From Acidobacteriota bacterium (GTDB lineage: Bacteria > Acidobacteriota > Terriglobia > Terriglobales > Acidobacteriaceae), in the NCBI GenBank assembly GCA_013289875.1, contig JABCZC010000009.1, positions 28,636-92,635 of the forward strand: a stretch of 64,000 bases of DNA. The letters are read 5' to 3'. The notes beneath the pieces are model-generated. The model worked only from the letters and a program-made list of their open reading frames with translations. It made no database searches and had not been told where the DNA came from. Every line of letters begins with the position of its first letter. The stretch's first letter is position 1. Both the position numbers and the translations under genes were made by a program. Below, in pieces: positions 36,968 through 44,911 of the stretch.

Positions 36968-37891
36968 TTAGCGATTTGGTGAAGGCTCGGCGAGCCGCTT
37001 TTCAGCGGCGGCAGCTTCGATCTCGCTATTGATTTCGGCGCCTAGAAGCAACATGAAGCCCGTTATGTAGAACCAGGTGAGCAGAATAATGACTGCACCT
37101 AATGAGCCATAGGTCATCGAGTAGGTGTCGAAGAAGTGGAGATACACCCGAAGACCCAGGGACGCGAGAAGCCAACCCGAAATGCCGATCGCACCGCCCG
37201 GGGTGAGCCAATGCCAGCAGCGTGTTTTGACATCAGGTGCCCAATAATAGATAACCGCGAACGATAGAGCCAGGAACGCACCGGCGAGAGACCAACCCAG
37301 AAGTTTCGAGCCAAAGGCGACAATGGCCGCCAAGACAGGGTGGGAAAAGAGGCGAACTGCGAGAGCAGCGAAGAAGTCGCCTCCGAGCAAGCATGCAAGG
37401 ATGGTAGTGACAATTATGGTAAGAATGATGGTAAGGCCGATCGCATAAATGCGGGCTCTGAAATATGACCGAGTGTCCTCGACCTTATAGACAATGTTAA
37501 GTGTGTCCTGAATGGCGGATATACCGACGGAGGCCGACCAAATGGCCGCAATAAGCCCAAAAGTCAACTTGCCCGATGTGGCTGAGGCGGTGGTTTCGTT
37601 GAAGGTGGCGAGCACGGCGCCCAGCGCAGAGGTGGGAATAACAAGCGCGAGGTAGTGAAGAAGCCGATCGTAGATTCCGCTCGCGGAATGGGCAACCAGG
37701 CCGAGAATGGCGCTGGCGCTAAAGAGGGTCGGGAAAAGCGCGAAAAGGAAATAAAAGCCAAGTTCGGCGGCGTGGCCAAAAAGCTTGTCTGCCAGAAGAG
37801 ATTTCCAGGTCCGTTGAACGACGAGGCGGACGGGAATGCCTTGTAGGTTCCAGAGGGATCTCAGGGGAAAACGGGAAACGATGTCCCAGAT
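36968..37891 (-). CDS. BrkB/YihY family membrane protein, no canonical start codon
   Basis: Translation shows an obvious YihY/BrkB protein: QGIPVRLVVQRTWKSLLADK, then HAAELGFYFLFALFPTLFSA, the GLIAAIWSASVGISAIQDTL block and the C-terminal WFYITGFMLLLGAEINSEIE. Six or so transmembrane spans are present. The first ATG/GTG/TTG in frame is a GTG at 37615, which would remove the first ~90 conserved residues, including two spans. Upstream the frame stays open with only ATC (37891-37889), ATT or CTG codons near the expected N-terminus RIWDIVSRFPLRSLWN. Either a rare start codon is used, or a point mutation destroyed the start. The 5' limit given is therefore tentative. Confidence 0.75.
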   Translation of the reverse strand: MWDIVSRFPLRSLWNLQGIPVRLVVQRTWKSLLADKLFGHAAELGFYFLFALFPTLFSASAILGLVAHSASGIYDRLLHYLALVIPTSALGAVLATFNETTASATSGKLTFGLIAAIWSASVGISAIQDTLNIVYKVEDTRSYFRARIYAIGLTIILTIIVTTILACLLGGDFFAALAVRLFSHPVLAAIVAFGSKLLGWSLAGAFLALSFAVIYYWAPDVKTRCWHWLTPGGAIGISGWLLASLGLRVYLHFFDTYSMTYGSLGAVIILLTWFYITGFMLLLGAEINSEIEAAAAEKRLAEPSPNR

Positions 37892-38351
37892 GCGCTCTTG
37901 GCGCGAATTGTCGGAGGCATTCCGCGTATTATGATCTGCGCCGAGGATGACCAGTGCCTTGGCTTGCAGTATTTGATTGCAACACCTCTGCGATGGATGC
38001 GGACTTCCCTCCCATAGTTGGCCCGAATAGCTGGCGCTGCGAGACGAGTGGTTATACGAAAAGATCTTTCTGCCGGAATGCGCGGGATTCGCGAGGCAGA
38101 TTCCTGCATCAGTCTGGTTGATCGCCGAGAGATTGCGTGCCCTTTCGCATGACTGAGCGGGCGGTCAAAATGGCGTGTCCTTCTCGAAATTCATCGCGAA
38201 AAGCAACTGCCTTCTACATTGAAGCTTCTATGTACGGGACAGGGGCGCTTGGTTTTCGCGATTTCCCGGGCTTGCCGGCGGCGAAGGAGAATCGCAATGA
38301 CAGCCGCCGGACCCTGCAAATTCTCATCAAATCCGTAACCGGAAGGAACAA
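37892..38351. other. Gap without a supportable gene
   Basis: The BrkB reading frame stays open through at least the first ~200 bp here but without any ATG, GTG or TTG start. Other frames give short, unrecognisable products (for example minus 37861-38109 and plus 38137-38487) that I take to be chance. The AAGGAA ribosome-binding site of the next gene lies near 38341. The stretch should contain promoters for both flanking genes. Confidence 0.5.
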
Positions 38352-38822
38352 ATGTCCACGGAAACCAAGGCAACCAAGACAACAAGCAAGGAAATTGAAG
38401 AGACTCTGCGTTCCGTTATCCAGAGTCTCATCGACGGGCAGGAAGGTTTTCAAAAGATCGCCGAACATCTCAAAGACCAAACCGTGAAGCGCTATTTCGA
38501 AGCAGAATCTCTAAGGCGTGCACAATTTCGCGGCGAGCTTGAGAACCTTCTCCATCAGGAAGGCGTTCACGACGTGAAGGAAAAGGGGACGATGGGCGGC
38601 AAAATCCATCGTGCCTGGGGAGATCTCAAAGCTCATATGGGTGGCGGCGATCATACCCTTCTTGAAACGGCGGAAGCTGGAGAGGATTCAGCGAAGAAGG
38701 CGTATAAAGACGCTCTCGAAAAGGAGCTGCCGTTGCCGGTACACCAGCTCTTGTCCTCGCAGTATGCCCATATTCAGGACTCCCACGACTATGTGAAGGC
38801 TAAACGCGACGGTCGCGACTAG
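38352..38822 (+). CDS. PA2169 family four-helix-bundle protein (DUF2383)
   Basis: The 156-residue, charged, all-alpha product matches the PA2169/DUF2383 ferritin-like family: LRSVIQSLIDGQEGFQKIAE at the N-terminus, the turn EGVHDVKEKGTMGGKIHRAW in the centre, and a C-terminal helix with LPLPVHQLLSSQYAHIQDSH. No membrane segment. The family is common in stress- or envelope-related gene groups but has no established function. An AAGGAA site precedes the ATG. Followed by a small basic-protein gene ~135 bp downstream. Confidence 0.88.
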   Translation: MSTETKATKTTSKEIEETLRSVIQSLIDGQEGFQKIAEHLKDQTVKRYFEAESLRRAQFRGELENLLHQEGVHDVKEKGTMGGKIHRAWGDLKAHMGGGDHTLLETAEAGEDSAKKAYKDALEKELPLPVHQLLSSQYAHIQDSHDYVKAKRDGRD

Positions 38823-38957
38823 CCTGCTAGCGGAATCCATTCTCCGGCCAAACAGTTCAGCCTGAGCGAATAAGCGGCGTGTATCTGCTGTCTTACCCGT
38901 TCATACGGATTTCGACGCGGCAGTACCAACGATAACAACGGGGCGAGGTAATGAACC

Positions 38958-39194
38958 ATGGCTGGGAAAAAAGCAAGAAACAAGGTCGTCGGAAAGATTG
39001 GGAAAGACGTTCGGAAGGCGCTACACAGAGGAGTGGCTGGTACAGTGATCCAGGATACAGTTGACCAGGCTATGCAGAAGGTGGCCGACCAGGCTGACCG
39101 GCCAGTCAAGAAGGCGACGAAGGTAAAGGTGATCCAGGATAAGTTTCTGCCAGGAAAGACGCGGAAAAAGATCGTCGATGCGAATGCCGAGTAG
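38958..39194 (+). CDS. Small highly basic hypothetical protein
   Basis: The 78-residue product is Lys-rich (MAGKKARNKVVGKIGKDVRK; QDKFLPGKTRKKIVDANAE) with a long amphipathic centre, and no recognised domain. Charge and size resemble small nucleic-acid-binding proteins, but this is only composition. It follows the PA2169 gene on the same strand. Confidence 0.55.
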   Translation: MAGKKARNKVVGKIGKDVRKALHRGVAGTVIQDTVDQAMQKVADQADRPVKKATKVKVIQDKFLPGKTRKKIVDANAE

Positions 39195-39655
39195 GAGTTT
39201 TGGCCGGAAGTGACGAATCTGCCGGAATATTGGTGATCGCCTCGACCCACTTTATGCCCTCCCAAGACCGGCCAGGCAGTGGATAAGTAGCTGCGGTGTT
39301 TTCTGTGCCGTCGATCCTTGGTCCAGCATTGGCTATGAAACCTCTCCGTCAGCCTATTGACGTGATCGCGCACGGACTTGCGCCTGCCAAACCCTTCTTT
39401 TGTTTTCTGCGTCGAAACATCCAGTTTTCTAAGAATGTCTGGTCATGTGGATTGTCAGACTTGCGCTTCGGCGCCCCCTTACACCTTTATGGTCGTGTCG
39501 TTACTCATATTTCTGCTCGGCATCGGCATGATGCACAAGAACTGCGCGGCCATCCCAAGTTTGCTGATTGTAGAATTCACCGCGCTTTCCGTAAAATCGC
39601 CGATGAGGAAATCGAAATTGCGAGATCCGTCTACCTCATCGCTAAAATTACAGAG
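39195..39655. other. Gap before the mtn operon
   Basis: Open frames run through this ~460 bp (for example in frame with mtnB from 39296), but the residues before [11 protein letters not shown] do not resemble the aldolase family and look like chance coding. It probably holds the mtn promoter. I see no SAM riboswitch that I could support. Confidence 0.4.
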
Positions 39656-40324
39656 ATGAGCACGAAGATCATGTCAAAGACCGCTGGAGCAAGCGGAGCG
39701 CCGCTTTCAATGGACGAAACGGCGGAGTCGCTCTGCGAGATTGGCCGCGAATTCTATCGCCGCGGATGGGTTTTCGGCACCAGTGGCAATTTCAGCGCGA
39801 AGATCTCCCACTCGCCGCTGCGCCTTGCGATCACATCGAGCGGCCTCGACAAGGGGGCGCTCACCCCTGAGGGCCTTCTCGAAATCGACGGCGATGCGGC
39901 GGTGCTTCGCGGCAGTGGATACCCCTCGGCTGAGACAAGTCTGCACCTGGTCATCGTCGGGCAGCTTGGAGCTGGCGCCGTATTGCACACGCATTCCATC
40001 TGGAGCACGCTGCTCTCGGATCGGTGGGCCGCCGAGGGTGGCCTCGTTCTCGAAGGCTACGAAATGCTCAAAGGGCTGTCAGGCGTCTCGACCCATGAGC
40101 ACAGCGAGTGGGTTCCTATCCTTGAAAATTCCCAGGAGTACACCAAGCTCTCGGCTACGCTGGCGTCCGTGCTGAAGCAGCATCCTCGAAGCCACGGCGT
40201 GCTGCTGCGCAAGCATGGCCTGTACACCTGGGGACGCGACATCGCCGAAGCCCGGCGGCACGTCGAGATATTTGAGTTCCTATTCGAAGCGGAAGGCCGC
40301 CGGCAATTCGCGAGCCCGTCCTGA
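39656..40324 (+). CDS. mtnB: Methylthioribulose-1-phosphate dehydratase
   Basis: A class II aldolase/adducin fold is seen: [20 protein letters not shown] near residue 29, then [20 protein letters not shown], the zinc histidines in [15 protein letters not shown], and [20 protein letters not shown]. These match MtnB, which dehydrates 5-methylthioribulose-1-phosphate in methionine salvage. The neighbours mtnD and mtnC on the same strand, 25 bp and 15 bp apart, strongly support the assignment over a generic aldolase. ATG 39656 is chosen; an alternative ATG lies at 39671. Confidence 0.92.
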   Translation: MSTKIMSKTAGASGAPLSMDETAESLCEIGREFYRRGWVFGTSGNFSAKISHSPLRLAITSSGLDKGALTPEGLLEIDGDAAVLRGSGYPSAETSLHLVIVGQLGAGAVLHTHSIWSTLLSDRWAAEGGLVLEGYEMLKGLSGVSTHEHSEWVPILENSQEYTKLSATLASVLKQHPRSHGVLLRKHGLYTWGRDIAEARRHVEIFEFLFEAEGRRQFASPS

Positions 40325-40349
40325 CATCGACTAAAATAGAAAGTTAGCC

Positions 40350-40919
40350 ATGGCAACCGTCTCAATACCGGCAAAAGACATTCTCCTCCGCAAGAAGCCG
40401 GAAGTGACGGCCGCACTTGCGAGTATTGGAATCGACTATGAGCGCTGGTCGCTCAATCGTGTCGGCGTGGATGCTGACGCGGACGCGGTTCTCGCTGCCT
40501 ATGCCGCAGAGATCGAGACGATGAAGAGCAAGGGCGGTTACACGACGGCGGACGTCATCGACGTTGACCCCGGAACGCCCGGACTCGACGCCATGCTTGA
40601 CCGATTCAAGACCGAGCACACGCACGACGAAGATGAAGTGCGCTTCATCATCGCCGGGCGCGGCATCTTCCACATCCACCCCGAGGGTAGCGACGTGCTT
40701 TCGATCGAAGTCGAGGCGGGAGACATGATTCGCGTGCCGCGCGGCACCCGCCACTGGTTCAACCTGTGCTCCGATCGAAGAATTCGCGCGATTCGCTGGT
40801 TCCAGGACAAGACGGGCTGGACGCCGCATTACACCCAGAGCGGCATCGATTCAAACTTCGAGCCCCTGTGCTTCGGACCGGCTTACTTCGGCCCCCGCGT
40901 GGAAACCGGTCTCCAATAG
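40350..40919 (+). CDS. mtnD: Acireductone dioxygenase
   Basis: The cupin of 189 residues carries HTHDEDEVRFIIAGRGIF with His-x-His and Glu metal ligands, then a later His in VPRGTRHWFNL. This is the ARD pattern; the metal (Fe or Ni) decides whether methylthio-oxobutyrate plus formate or CO-releasing off-pathway products form. It sits between mtnB and mtnC in a compact operon. Confidence 0.95.
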   Translation: MATVSIPAKDILLRKKPEVTAALASIGIDYERWSLNRVGVDADADAVLAAYAAEIETMKSKGGYTTADVIDVDPGTPGLDAMLDRFKTEHTHDEDEVRFIIAGRGIFHIHPEGSDVLSIEVEAGDMIRVPRGTRHWFNLCSDRRIRAIRWFQDKTGWTPHYTQSGIDSNFEPLCFGPAYFGPRVETGLQ

Positions 40920-40934
40920 CTCGCTTCCGGAGTC

Positions 40935-41675
40935 ATGATTCGACCTATGCCGAAGCTGTATCTTCTCGACATTGAGGGCACCACCTCGCCGATCAGCTTC
41001 GTCTATGACGTGCTGTTCCCATACGCGCGCGAACGGATAAGCGATTACATCTTGCGCCATTCCGATGATCCCGCACTGCAAGCCGATCTCCGATTGCTCG
41101 CCCAGGAAAACGCCATCGACCGTGCCAGTGGCGCGCCGATCATCTACTTCCCCCAACCACTTTCACAGGATCCCGCCAAAGCTCTTGAGGCCAGCATCTC
41201 CTACCTGCTGTGGCTGATGAACAAGGATCGAAAGTCGACCGCCCTCAAGTCTGTTCAAGGCAAGATATGGGCCGAGGGTTACGAACAGGGCGAGTTGCAT
41301 GGCGAAGTTTTCCCGGATGTGCCGCCAGCACTCGAGCGCTGGCACGAATCGGCGCTCGTAGCTATCTACTCCTCCGGCAGCGTGGAGGCCCAGAAGTATA
41401 TCTTCGGCTATGTCCGAGGCGGAGACCTGACCCCTTCCATCGATGCATACTTCGACACCCATACCGGACCTAAAATCGAGTCGGCGAGCTATCGCAAAAT
41501 TGCCGAGGCCATGAATACCGACCCCGCCGATGTTCTCTTCATCTCCGACTCGGTCCGCGAGCTCGACGCAGCACGAGACTCTGGCCTGAACACCTTACTG
41601 TCTCTACGGCCCGGAAACCCCGCCGTTCTCGACCATCACGGTCACCGAGCCATCTCTTCGTTCGAAGAACTCTAA
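40935..41675 (+). CDS. mtnC: Acireductone synthase (enolase-phosphatase)
   Basis: This is an HAD-fold enzyme with the family opening LYLLDIEGTTSPISFVYDVL (catalytic acidic residues), SGSVEAQKYIFGY and VLFISDSVRELDAARDSGLN. MtnC converts 2,3-diketo-methylthiopentyl-1-phosphate to acireductone, feeding mtnD. The ATG at 40935 has GGAG just before it; an inner ATG lies at 40947. The last 4 bp overlap the convergent NCS2 permease gene. mtnA and mtnK/mtnP are not in the window. Confidence 0.94.
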   Translation: MIRPMPKLYLLDIEGTTSPISFVYDVLFPYARERISDYILRHSDDPALQADLRLLAQENAIDRASGAPIIYFPQPLSQDPAKALEASISYLLWLMNKDRKSTALKSVQGKIWAEGYEQGELHGEVFPDVPPALERWHESALVAIYSSGSVEAQKYIFGYVRGGDLTPSIDAYFDTHTGPKIESASYRKIAEAMNTDPADVLFISDSVRELDAARDSGLNTLLSLRPGNPAVLDHHGHRAISSFEEL

Positions 41676-43261
41676 ACAGCCGCAACATCCTCGGCGCCGG
41701 GGCTGGTCACGAACTTCGACACCGCAATTGTCAATGCCGCGACTAGGTACGCAGCGGCGAGATGCCACGGCAGCGAAGATTCCGCGCGCCACGGCAGCAC
41801 GAAGGTTCCCTCGGCCGTTGGAGAGTGGATCACGCCAAAGAGACAGAACACCGCACCCGTCAGCAGGTAAAGAGTGCTGGCGCGAAAGCGGCGATCGATC
41901 AGCTCTGCAGTGGCCGCACCCCACAAAATTGCAGCGATGATGAATCCGTTGCCGAGCAAATTCACCGTGCGCAGCGTTTCTCCAACCTGGCCTGGAATCT
42001 GATCGGCGTGCGCGCCCAGCGCACTCAGCACTGAGTTGGTTTCCAGCGAAATCAGAAACGCGAACGAAGGCAGCAACGAAATCGCAACTGCCAGACCGTG
42101 CCTTCGCGGAGTGGCCAGGAATGCCTGCGCGATCACTTCCAGCCCGATATAGACGAGCACCGGAGCAATCGCCGAAGCCGGGATCCAGTCCACAAAGAAC
42201 GGCAGCACGCCCACGATTCCGCCAATTCCAATAAAGAGACCCGTGAGAATCGCATATCCCGCTCCCGCGCCCATGCGCTTGAATGCCGGATGTCCGATGT
42301 AAGGCGTGCTTTCGACCACGCCGCCGCACAGGCCGGCAGCCAGAGTGCAGAATCCTTCGGTGAGAAGAATGCAACGCGTGTCGTATTCGTCGCCGGCCGC
42401 TGCCGCGCTCTCGGTATTGTCGATGCCGCCAACCACCGTTGACAGGGCAAACGGCAGCGCGATGGGCAGATATGCCCACGCAGTTGAGAGGCCTCCGAGA
42501 AACGCCAGCGAGGGCCAGGGAAACGACAAGTGCAGCGCCGCCATCTGCGCAGAGCTTCTTGCCAGAAGCGGGCTGGTGAAATGCGCCCAGCGCAGCAGGT
42601 AGAACGCGGCGATACCCACCAGAGCCGAAACCAGCGCGCCGGGAAGACCCCAGGGCAACCGCCTCTTGCCGACCAGCGTAACCAGCAACACGCTGAGAGC
42701 GAGCAGGCCGGGGATGGGGTCGGCAAAAATCTTCAGCAGCGGCAGCACGCCGATGAGCGCAATTCCCGCTCCGCCGATCGAACCCAGCAGCGCGGCGCGC
42801 GGGACCATCGAGCGAACGGCATTCCCACAAAATGACAACGCGACCTTGAAGACACCCACCAGAACCGTGACCGCCATCCCCGTCTTCCAGGCCAGCATGG
42901 CATCGTGGGTGATGAGGTAAGACGGGCCGACAACTGCGAACGACATGCCGAAGACGCTCGGAGCATTCAAACCCAGCGGCATCGCCGTCACGTCGTCGCG
43001 ACCGCTCTTGCGAGCCAGCTGCCCGGCCATCCAGGCGTAGATCAGGTCGCCGATCAGCACGCCGATGGCCGTGCCCGGCACCATGCGGTACAGCACGATC
43101 TCTTTGGGAAAGTGAAAGACGCCGATAAGAATGCCGGCGAGTATCACCAGGTTCGCCACGTTGTCGAACATCAACGCGAAAAACGCGTTCAGATCGCCCG
43201 CCCGGAACCAGCGATAGCTACTCACCGCGGAACTTTGCACCGCTTCGCGATTTCTCGGCAT
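41672..43261 (-). CDS. NCS2 family nucleobase permease-like protein
   Basis: A ~530-residue polytopic protein with about twelve to fourteen hydrophobic spans. Family-like blocks include AMPLGLNAPSVFGMSFAVVG, the TM-loop text GGIDNTESAAAAGDEYDTRC, and the CGGVVESTPYIGHPAFKRMG region. NCS2 proteins take up purines, pyrimidines or related compounds by proton symport. It is convergent with the mtn operon, so a link to methylthioadenosine recycling is not demonstrated. The ATG at 43261 (MPRNREAVQ) is preferred over an upstream ATG at 43306. Confidence 0.85.
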   Translation of the reverse strand: MPRNREAVQSSAVSSYRWFRAGDLNAFFALMFDNVANLVILAGILIGVFHFPKEIVLYRMVPGTAIGVLIGDLIYAWMAGQLARKSGRDDVTAMPLGLNAPSVFGMSFAVVGPSYLITHDAMLAWKTGMAVTVLVGVFKVALSFCGNAVRSMVPRAALLGSIGGAGIALIGVLPLLKIFADPIPGLLALSVLLVTLVGKRRLPWGLPGALVSALVGIAAFYLLRWAHFTSPLLARSSAQMAALHLSFPWPSLAFLGGLSTAWAYLPIALPFALSTVVGGIDNTESAAAAGDEYDTRCILLTEGFCTLAAGLCGGVVESTPYIGHPAFKRMGAGAGYAILTGLFIGIGGIVGVLPFFVDWIPASAIAPVLVYIGLEVIAQAFLATPRRHGLAVAISLLPSFAFLISLETNSVLSALGAHADQIPGQVGETLRTVNLLGNGFIIAAILWGAATAELIDRRFRASTLYLLTGAVFCLFGVIHSPTAEGTFVLPWRAESSLPWHLAAAYLVAALTIAVSKFVTSPGAEDVAAV

Positions 43262-43325
43262 CTTGCCCTGAAGAATACAGCCTGCGCTCTCCACCTCCAA
43301 CGGCAAACTGATTCAGTCCGACGCC

Positions 43326-44600
43326 TCAACCTCTGCACTTTGCCACAATCAGCGTGATATCGTCGTGCTGCTCCTCGGGACTGAAGCGCTGTATCTCGGC
43401 GACGATCGAAGAGATAATTCCGCGCGCAGTCTCTTCGCGATAACGCTGCAGAGCATCTACCAGCCGCTCCTCCCCGAACTCCTCGCCGTCAGGATTGAAC
43501 GACTCCGTCACGCCATCGGTATACAGCGCAAGAATGTCCCCCGGCGAAAGCTGGCACTCCACCGTCGTCGGGCACTCCCAGTCCTTGAACAGCCCCAGAA
43601 CCGTGCCCGTCGACTGCAGCCGCTCCAACAAGCCATCGCCATGCAGCAGCAGCGCCGACAGATGCCCGCAATTTGCGTAGCGCAGCCGCCGCGCCATGCC
43701 GTCGTACTCGGCGAAGATGACCGTGGCATAGGCGCTGTCCACCGTGTTCTCGTAAAAGAGCTGGTTCACGCATTGCAGAAACGCGTGCGGTTCATCGCGG
43801 GCCATGCTGAACTGGCTGCGCAGGTTGGCCTGGAGATTCGCCATCAGGAGCGCCGCCGCAATGCCTTTGCCGGAAATATCTCCGATCAGCAGCCCCAGCC
43901 GCTCCGGCCCCAGCGTCAGAAAATCGTAGTAGTCACCGCCCACATGCCGCGCCTGAATGCACACGCCCGCATAGTCGAGCGTCTTCACGGCAGGAAGGAT
44001 CTGCGGAAACAGCCTCGCCTGCACTTGTTTCGCGATCTCCATCTCCTGCGCGGCGCGCCGCTCGGCCTCCAGCTTCTCTTCGACAGCACGGCGCTGCGAT
44101 TCGATCTCGCGGCTCATCTCGTCCGACGCGATCAGCTCAAACTCGTTCCCGTCCACGTCCACAAACTTGGCAAATGCTCCACCCCACAGCGTCTTCTGCG
44201 GAGGAGATTCGAAACGCACGCCCCGGCTGTGCCACAGCTCGTACGTCGCGTTCATGTCTTCGGAGATAAATCCGATATGCGTATTCCGCCCGATGAGCTT
44301 GTGGTTCTCCGAACCGCGCTTAGGTGAGGTCAGAGCGAGAATCGTGCTCCCATCCGGAGGCGCAATCGCAACCCAGCGGCCAAAGTCGAAAAGGCCATCA
44401 ACGACCACTTTGAATCCGAGTTGGTCGACATAAAATTTCAGGCTGTGATCAAGGTCACGAACAAAGACATTCGACTTGAAGATCCGAAGATAGGTGCTCG
44501 GCCGGCTCAGCGCAGTTGAACCCAATGTGGAGCCCACCTTCTTCTGCACCGGGGAGTCGTCAATCACTGGACCGCTTTCCGGACTCAAATCGACCTCCAT
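43326..44600 (-). CDS. VOC (glyoxalase-fold) - SpoIIE/PP2C phosphatase fusion
   Basis: Two domains are plain. A VOC domain spans ~ the first 160 residues of the longer reading (KSNVFVRDLDHSLKFYVDQL, then GGAFAKFVDVDGNEFELIA). A linker coiled coil (REIESQRRAVEEKLEAERRA) follows. The C-terminal PP2C-type SpoIIE domain has GGDYYDFLTLGPERLGLLIG, DISGKGIAAALLMA, GHLSALLLH and LALYTDGVTESF with the metal-binding Asp residues. It would be a Ser/Thr phosphatase regulated by ligand binding or partner proteins. The ATG at 44600 (MEVDLSPESG) is tentative; a GTG at 44648 is possible. Confidence 0.88.
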   Translation of the reverse strand: MEVDLSPESGPVIDDSPVQKKVGSTLGSTALSRPSTYLRIFKSNVFVRDLDHSLKFYVDQLGFKVVVDGLFDFGRWVAIAPPDGSTILALTSPKRGSENHKLIGRNTHIGFISEDMNATYELWHSRGVRFESPPQKTLWGGAFAKFVDVDGNEFELIASDEMSREIESQRRAVEEKLEAERRAAQEMEIAKQVQARLFPQILPAVKTLDYAGVCIQARHVGGDYYDFLTLGPERLGLLIGDISGKGIAAALLMANLQANLRSQFSMARDEPHAFLQCVNQLFYENTVDSAYATVIFAEYDGMARRLRYANCGHLSALLLHGDGLLERLQSTGTVLGLFKDWECPTTVECQLSPGDILALYTDGVTESFNPDGEEFGEERLVDALQRYREETARGIISSIVAEIQRFSPEEQHDDITLIVAKCRG

Positions 44601-44911
44601 CAAGACCGACGAAGTTTTCCGCCAGATGAGACGGCCTCTATTGTCCACTTCCGCCAGTCTATCGGTAAAGTGGCTTTGAATCCGCCATTCAAGCCTTATT
44701 GAGGACCGGTCCTGGCCATCGACTCGGCTCTTGTCCGCTCTTCACCGTCTCCACCTTGTTAACGATCCTTCTGCACCTTCCCGGGCATATCATGTGCAGA
44801 CGACATGCGCTCCCTATTGTTGGCCTGGGCGTGAATTGGAGGTAACATAGCTCGCATTTAGAACACCGCAAAAAACCTGACTGAATATGTTCGATTTTGG
44901 AGGAACCAGTC
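44601..44911. other. Divergent promoter region between phosphatase and receptor
   Basis: About 310 bp separate the two start codons. A long frame that continues the phosphatase reading to 44648 may be coding. The GGAGG at ~44898-44902 is the receptor ribosome-binding site. I see no further gene, riboswitch or clear operator. Confidence 0.45.

Noticed and set aside
36752..36979. Open frame downstream of tRNA-Lys with somewhat protein-like text (TEEDLLAVDLAIW)
   Set aside because: No start codon, overlaps the brkB end and matches no family I know; could be a gene remnant but cannot be supported.
36673..36980. Possible integrated element at the tRNA-Lys
   Set aside because: No integrase and no duplicated tRNA 3' end seen nearby.
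41672..43261. NCS2 permease as part of the methionine salvage operon
   Set aside because: It is convergent with mtnC and so not co-transcribed; adjacency alone is weak.
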